Source: Bacteroidales bacterium (GTDB lineage Bacteria > Bacteroidota > Bacteroidia > Bacteroidales > UBA3663). From it: a DNA stretch of 61,409 nt. This document shows positions 57,941 through 61,409 of this stretch, one piece after another. The stretch lies in contig JAEDEY010000002.1 in NCBI GenBank assembly GCA_016293065.1, positions 1 to 61,409 of the forward strand. The letters run 5' to 3'. Position numbers and translations under genes: made by a program. Below the pieces are notes generated by a model. It was not told the DNA's origin and did no database searches. It was given only the letters and a program-made list of their open reading frames with translations. Position 1 is the first letter of the stretch; the number at the start of each line of letters is the position of its first letter.

Positions 57941-59191
57941 ATGAGTTATTGCAAAAAATGCTATGTCGATAGCAAAAAGGCCGGTATCATAGAGGAGAAC
58001 GGCCAATATTTCATGGGATCATTCGTTACCGCCTGGAATGATGGAACCGCCCCTGTCGGGAATCGTTTCGGATTCCTGAAATTCTCTAAACTGAATGCGG
58101 GAACTTATACCGATTCGGTGGTCGAGATTGAGAACCGATTCGGCAAGGTTGCAGAAGAGGGAACGACAGAATTTGCTCAAATAAGGGATGCCGCTGCCGC
58201 CAAAAAAGCCGCTTCAGCAACGGCAGCACCGGCACAAGGTGCACCGAGTGCTCCTGGTTTTGCTGATCCTATGTCCGCTCTTGCGGGTTTGTTCAGTGGA
58301 ATCGAACAAAACGTAACGAATAAGGTGATGGAACAAGTCAATGCTGCCATTGCTGAAATTCTTGCTAATCAAGTCCCTCAAAGGGTTGAACACGTGATCA
58401 CGTTGCCCGATGGGAGCGAAAACAAGATGAAAGATAAAATCCTGCACCCGAAATTTGATATTATCCTGAAGAAGGTTGCAATGGGTGATGCCGTCTATAT
58501 GTATGGCCCTGCCGGTTCAGGAAAGAATGTTTTGGCAGGACAGGTTGCCGAGGCCCTCGGGCTTGATTTCTACTATTGTAGCACGATCACCCAGGAATAT
58601 AAGATCGAAGGGTTTATTGATGCTGGCGGCCGTTACCATGAGACTGAATTTTATAAGGCCTTCAAAAATGGTGGTTTGTTCATGTTGGATGAAATCGACG
58701 CGAGCTGCCCTGAAGCCCTTATTATCCTGAATAATGCCCTTGAATCGGGATATTTTACCTTTCCATGTGGCGTTGTGAAGGCTCATGACAAATTCCGTTG
58801 TATTGCAGCGGGCAATACTTGCGGTCATGGTGCCACGATTGAATTTAATGGTCGAATGAAGATCGATGAGGCTACACTGAATAGGTTCAGTATTGAAAGT
58901 ATTGACTATTGTGACAAGATCGAAGAGTCCTGCAGTAATGGTGACGCTGAATTGGTTGATTTTGTCCATGAAATGAGGAAAGCTTCAGCCGCTGCGGGAA
59001 TGTATCTTGTTCTCGGATATCGCAATATCAAGCGTATTGCAAAATATGTATCGGTATTCGGAATTTCTTCCGCGCTTGAATCTGAGGTGATCCGAGGAAT
59101 GGAAAATGACGATATCAGGCAGCTGATCGGAGCATATAATGGTGACATGGGTAACAGGTATTTCAAGGCCTTGAAAGTTTTGTCAGCATAA
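57941..59191 (+). CDS. MoxR/CobS-like AAA ATPase (416 aa)
   Basis: Starts MSYCKKCYVDSKKAGIIEEN at the ATG after the tRNA-like element. The N-terminus has a zinc-like CKKC. The ATPase core runs from Walker A YMYGPAGSGKNVLAGQ (around residue 180) through Walker B GLFMLDEIDASCPE and sensor CIAAGNTCGHG to arginine-finger NRFSIESIDY. Members of this family act as chaperone-like remodelers in pairs with VWA-domain partners. The downstream gene is the likely partner. Role in the phage unknown. Confidence 0.85.
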   Translation: MSYCKKCYVDSKKAGIIEENGQYFMGSFVTAWNDGTAPVGNRFGFLKFSKLNAGTYTDSVVEIENRFGKVAEEGTTEFAQIRDAAAAKKAASATAAPAQGAPSAPGFADPMSALAGLFSGIEQNVTNKVMEQVNAAIAEILANQVPQRVEHVITLPDGSENKMKDKILHPKFDIILKKVAMGDAVYMYGPAGSGKNVLAGQVAEALGLDFYYCSTITQEYKIEGFIDAGGRYHETEFYKAFKNGGLFMLDEIDASCPEALIILNNALESGYFTFPCGVVKAHDKFRCIAAGNTCGHGATIEFNGRMKIDEATLNRFSIESIDYCDKIEESCSNGDAELVDFVHEMRKASAAAGMYLVLGYRNIKRIAKYVSVFGISSALESEVIRGMENDDIRQLIGAYNGDMGNRYFKALKVLSA

Positions 59192-59196
59192 TGAAC

Positions 59197-59280
59197 AGGG
59201 GCGGGGACTCGCTCCATAAAAAAAGGGGCGGAATCCCTGCCCTATTAAAAAAACGGGGTGATCCCCGCTCCATTAAATAC
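59197..59280 (+). repeat. Three hairpin units in the leader
   Basis: Three ~29-base units, GGGGCGG..ACTCGCTCCAT, GGGGCGGAATCCCTGCCC and CGGGGTGATCCCCGCTCC, each followed by an A-run, lie before the partner gene. The layout (G-rich arm, short loop, C-rich arm, A tail, ~29-base period) matches the units at the genome ends. Possibly RNA-level control. Confidence 0.65.
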
Positions 59281-59290
59281 TATAAATACT

Positions 59291-60109
59291 ATGAACCACG
59301 ATATTATAAGAGTCTATAACAGCATTCAGGAGTTTAGCGCTTCACTGAATAGGGAAACTAACAAAGTTTTCAAAAATGCCGAATTAAGGAGTAATATCCC
59401 AGATAAAAACGGCTTCAAAGGTACGCCCGATTTTGAAACGGCTGATCATTATCTGAAATATGGAGATTCCGAGAACCTGTCACGCATTCAGGCGGTAAGG
59501 GTCCAAGGGTCCAATAAGGCAGGCACGGAAATTAGGTCGAGACAGTGTAACGGTGTTGTAGGTCACGTTCCGAACGTTGCGAACTACCTGAAAGGGGTTC
59601 CGAATTGCATGATCCGCAAGGAGCGCCAAAAGTTCAGCAATTCGAAGGTTATCAATATAGCCTATAATTGCACCACTGACGGGACTGTAAAAGGCCACAC
59701 CGTTGCGGAGGAGTCCGCAAAATTACTGTCGATAGTATCGGCAGCGGAAAAACAGGGATATCGAGTAGGTATTTCGGTTCTGGTTGGTGCTGCCGTTCGT
59801 GCCAGGAGCGGAAAGGAAAGAATCATTTTGTCAGTGAAGGTGAAGGACCCGGGGCAATACCTTGATATTCGGAAACTCGCTTATATATTGGTCAATCCGT
59901 CATTCTTGCGTAGGCACTATTTCAGGCTCACTGAAACGGACCCCGATTTGACGCAAAGTTACTGGAATATTGGATACGGATATGTACTGGATGATTCCGA
60001 TATTAAGAACGTTATAAAGGGTATCCCTTCATTGAAGGACAGCAAGTATTTAAGCTTCGAAATGATTCGAGGAAAGAGTGACAAAGAGATTCAAAGGATG
60101 ATCATCTAA
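59291..60109 (+). CDS. Partner protein of the AAA ATPase (272 aa)
   Basis: Start 59291 follows AATACTATG. Mixed alpha/beta protein with IDPGQYLDIRKLAYILVNPS and VRVQGSNKAGTEIRSRQCNG; the arrangement resembles the VWA-like/DUF7192 proteins encoded next to CobS-type ATPases. A metal-binding DxSxS motif is not evident, so the VWA assignment is not certain. Confidence 0.6.
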   Translation: MNHDIIRVYNSIQEFSASLNRETNKVFKNAELRSNIPDKNGFKGTPDFETADHYLKYGDSENLSRIQAVRVQGSNKAGTEIRSRQCNGVVGHVPNVANYLKGVPNCMIRKERQKFSNSKVINIAYNCTTDGTVKGHTVAEESAKLLSIVSAAEKQGYRVGISVLVGAAVRARSGKERIILSVKVKDPGQYLDIRKLAYILVNPSFLRRHYFRLTETDPDLTQSYWNIGYGYVLDDSDIKNVIKGIPSLKDSKYLSFEMIRGKSDKEIQRMII

Positions 60110-60161
60110 CCCCGTTTCCCCAGAGAGGAACAGAGCGCCCGGAGCGACACCGGGGCGGGGT
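60110..60161 (+). terminator. GC-rich hairpin after the partner gene
   Basis: ACCCCG (60109-60114) pairs with CGGGGT (60156-60161), and inside CCCGG pairs with CCGGG. The hairpin touches the stop codon. Only a short T-run follows (TTCCAAATATT), so it may be a processing or regulatory hairpin. Confidence 0.5.
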
Positions 60162-60195
60162 TCCAAATATTGTTAAATCTTAATTTTTATCAGTT

Positions 60196-61332
60196 ATGAA
60201 AAATCCACGTATCTATGTCGGCACCTGGGCAAAATACAATGCCGGCTCCCTGTCGGGCGAGTGGCTCGCGCTGAAGGACTATGACAGCTATTCGGAGCTT
60301 TGTGAGGTCATGAGGGCGATCCATGAGGATGAAAGCGACCCCGAACCAATGATTCAGGACTGTGACGATTTCCCCGAGGGGTTCAGCGTTGTGTCGGGCT
60401 CCCTGTCAGAAGAGGAGTACAACGACATTCTGAAAGCTTGCAAGGAAGAGGAGGAAGAGGAAGAAGAGAGCCGAGGAGCCGAGGACACCGAGGACACCGA
60501 GGAAGAGACCCCAGGGAATGAGGAAGAGACACAAACAGCGGTGACAGTCTGCAAGTATTCGGAAAAGGCTATTGCAGTGATCGGGGATACTCGCCCGTTT
60601 GCTGACGTATTGCGGGCAAATGGTGGCCGATTCAATGCCCGTCTATCCTGTGGCGCGGGGTGGATATTCCAGGCAACAAAGAAGGATATTATCGTTGAAG
60701 CGCTGAAGGCAGCAGGGGCGGCAGTCAGTGAAAGCGACACCGTACCGGCTCGCAATAGTAGCAATAGTAGCAATAGTAGCAATAGGCGGAACAGTGGCAC
60801 CAGGCGGAACAGTGGCGGGTATCCAAATACCGCAATAGGCGGTCAGAAGGTAGTCATCGAATATGGCGAGAAGAGGGGAGATCTTGAATACTATAAGAGT
60901 CGTTTTTCCACGGGGATCCGCTTCCCTGAAGGTGTTTATCTCTTCGAAAAACCGAGGATTGAGAACGATTTCTGTTTCAGGGATGAGGGGCCGGAGTATG
61001 ACTACTATAAGGAGCTTTGTAATGACAAAAAGTTGCTTGAAGAGCATTTTATCGCGCACAACATGGAGCAGGTTAGAGAGCCGAAAGATGGCGAAACAAT
61101 GTACATTATTAAAGATTCGTGGAGCACAGATGGCCGAGTATTTATTAGGTGGGCGAATTATCCATATAGCGCTAACGATCAGATAGTAAGGGAAGCCACC
61201 GAGCGCGAAGAACAGGAATATCGCCTGCAATTGAGGGCCGTTCGTGCCGAGTTCGGGAAGCGAGTCGACAAGTACCTGAAGAGGTTTGGAACATCGAAGC
61301 TGCACATATGGTCATACTGGGCCGACAGATAG
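60196..61332 (+). CDS. ArdA-like antirestriction fusion protein (378 aa)
   Basis: The N-terminus PRIYVGTWAKYNAGSLSGEW and DSYSELCEVMRAIHEDESDP matches the first domain of ArdA-type antirestriction proteins, which mimic DNA. A poly-Glu linker (residues 88-115) follows, then SEKAIAVIGDTRPFADVLRA with GGRFNARLSCGAGWIF, a motif recurring in Bacteroidetes elements. A C-terminal half of unknown function ends in a charged helix. It should block host type I restriction. Last gene before the contig end. Confidence 0.7.
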   Translation: MKNPRIYVGTWAKYNAGSLSGEWLALKDYDSYSELCEVMRAIHEDESDPEPMIQDCDDFPEGFSVVSGSLSEEEYNDILKACKEEEEEEEESRGAEDTEDTEEETPGNEEETQTAVTVCKYSEKAIAVIGDTRPFADVLRANGGRFNARLSCGAGWIFQATKKDIIVEALKAAGAAVSESDTVPARNSSNSSNSSNRRNSGTRRNSGGYPNTAIGGQKVVIEYGEKRGDLEYYKSRFSTGIRFPEGVYLFEKPRIENDFCFRDEGPEYDYYKELCNDKKLLEEHFIAHNMEQVREPKDGETMYIIKDSWSTDGRVFIRWANYPYSANDQIVREATEREEQEYRLQLRAVRAEFGKRVDKYLKRFGTSKLHIWSYWADR

Positions 61333-61348
61333 TATATAGTATAACCCC

Positions 61349-61371
61349 GCCCGAGGGGATCTCCCTCGGGC
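61349..61371 (+). terminator. Hairpin at the contig end
   Basis: GCCCGAGGG (61349-61357) pairs with CCCTCGGGC (61363-61371) around GATCT. It is followed by AAATAAAGA rather than T, so termination is not assured. It begins the terminal repeat and, after circularisation, precedes the first gene at 66. Confidence 0.55.
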
Positions 61372-61409
61372 AAATAAAGATGAGGGGATCTCCCTCGGGC
61401 AAATAAAGA
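61355..61409. repeat. Terminal direct repeat, right copy
   Basis: Identical to bases 1-55. See the left copy. After closing the circle the right-arm gene at 60196-61332 is followed by the gene at 66. Confidence 0.9.

Noticed and set aside
1..61409. CRISPR array or diversity-generating retroelement
   Set aside because: Tandem repeats have no unique spacers of regular length, and no reverse transcriptase, cas gene or template/variable repeat pair is seen.

Overview
The window is a complete or nearly complete circular genome of a tailed siphovirus of a Bacteroidales-type host. The host group is inferred from two things. Strong promoters have the Bacteroidetes form TTTG-N19-TAnnTTTG, found several times with exactly 19 bases of spacing. 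Gene families typical of Bacteroides phages are present, and gene starts lack Shine-Dalgarno sequences. A perfect 55-base direct repeat joins the two contig ends (1-55 and 61355-61409), and the rightward gene block at the right end continues into the left end, so the molecule was probably circular or terminally redundant. The standard genetic code fits: TAG is used as an ordinary stop.

Layout. (1) 57.3 kb to 61.3 kb, then across the ends to 11.6 kb, rightward: accessory and early genes. These include a MoxR/CobS-like AAA ATPase with a partner protein, an ArdA-like antirestriction fusion, a serine recombinase, many small proteins, a broken cytosine-C5 DNA methyltransferase, a DnaA-domain-IV-like protein, a radical-SAM enzyme and a Dam-type adenine methyltransferase. 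Several gaps hold structured RNA, including tRNA-like elements without an anticodon arm. (2) 11.7 to 39.0 kb, leftward: the virion and lysis block. From promoter to end it runs scaffold, capsid, connectors, tail tube, tail chaperones, tape measure, distal tail, SGNH-hydrolase tail fibre, endolysin (frameshifted), spanin/holin-like membrane proteins and a very large tail-tip protein. An IS200/IS605-family element (tnpA-tnpB) sits inside this block on the other strand. (3) 39.1 to 43.3 kb, rightward: large terminase, interrupted by a class 3 intein, and portal. (4) 43.3 to 56.2 kb, leftward: SSB-like protein, putative small terminase, VRR-NUC nuclease, helicase, YqaJ exonuclease plus Sak4-like recombinase, Toprim primase, D5-type primase-helicase, dUTPase split by a group I intron with an HNH gene, and a cluster of HNH/NUMOD1-like proteins. 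(5) 56.2 to 57.3 kb: an AT-rich, gene-free region with about seven copies of a palindromic repeat, a good origin or operator candidate.

How it works together. Replication seems to rest on primase, primase-helicase, SSB and an exonuclease-annealase pair, with host polymerase; no DNA polymerase is visible. The genome is unusually loaded with genetic parasites: a class 3 intein in terL, a group I intron with HNH ORF in dut, an IS605 element with an intact TnpB, and free-standing HNH-like genes. It is also unusually rich in cis-acting sequence: promoter leaders with repeats, a likely transcription attenuator before the primase-helicase, tandem hairpin leaders, and a genome-wide excess of the motif ATAGTA/TACTAT.
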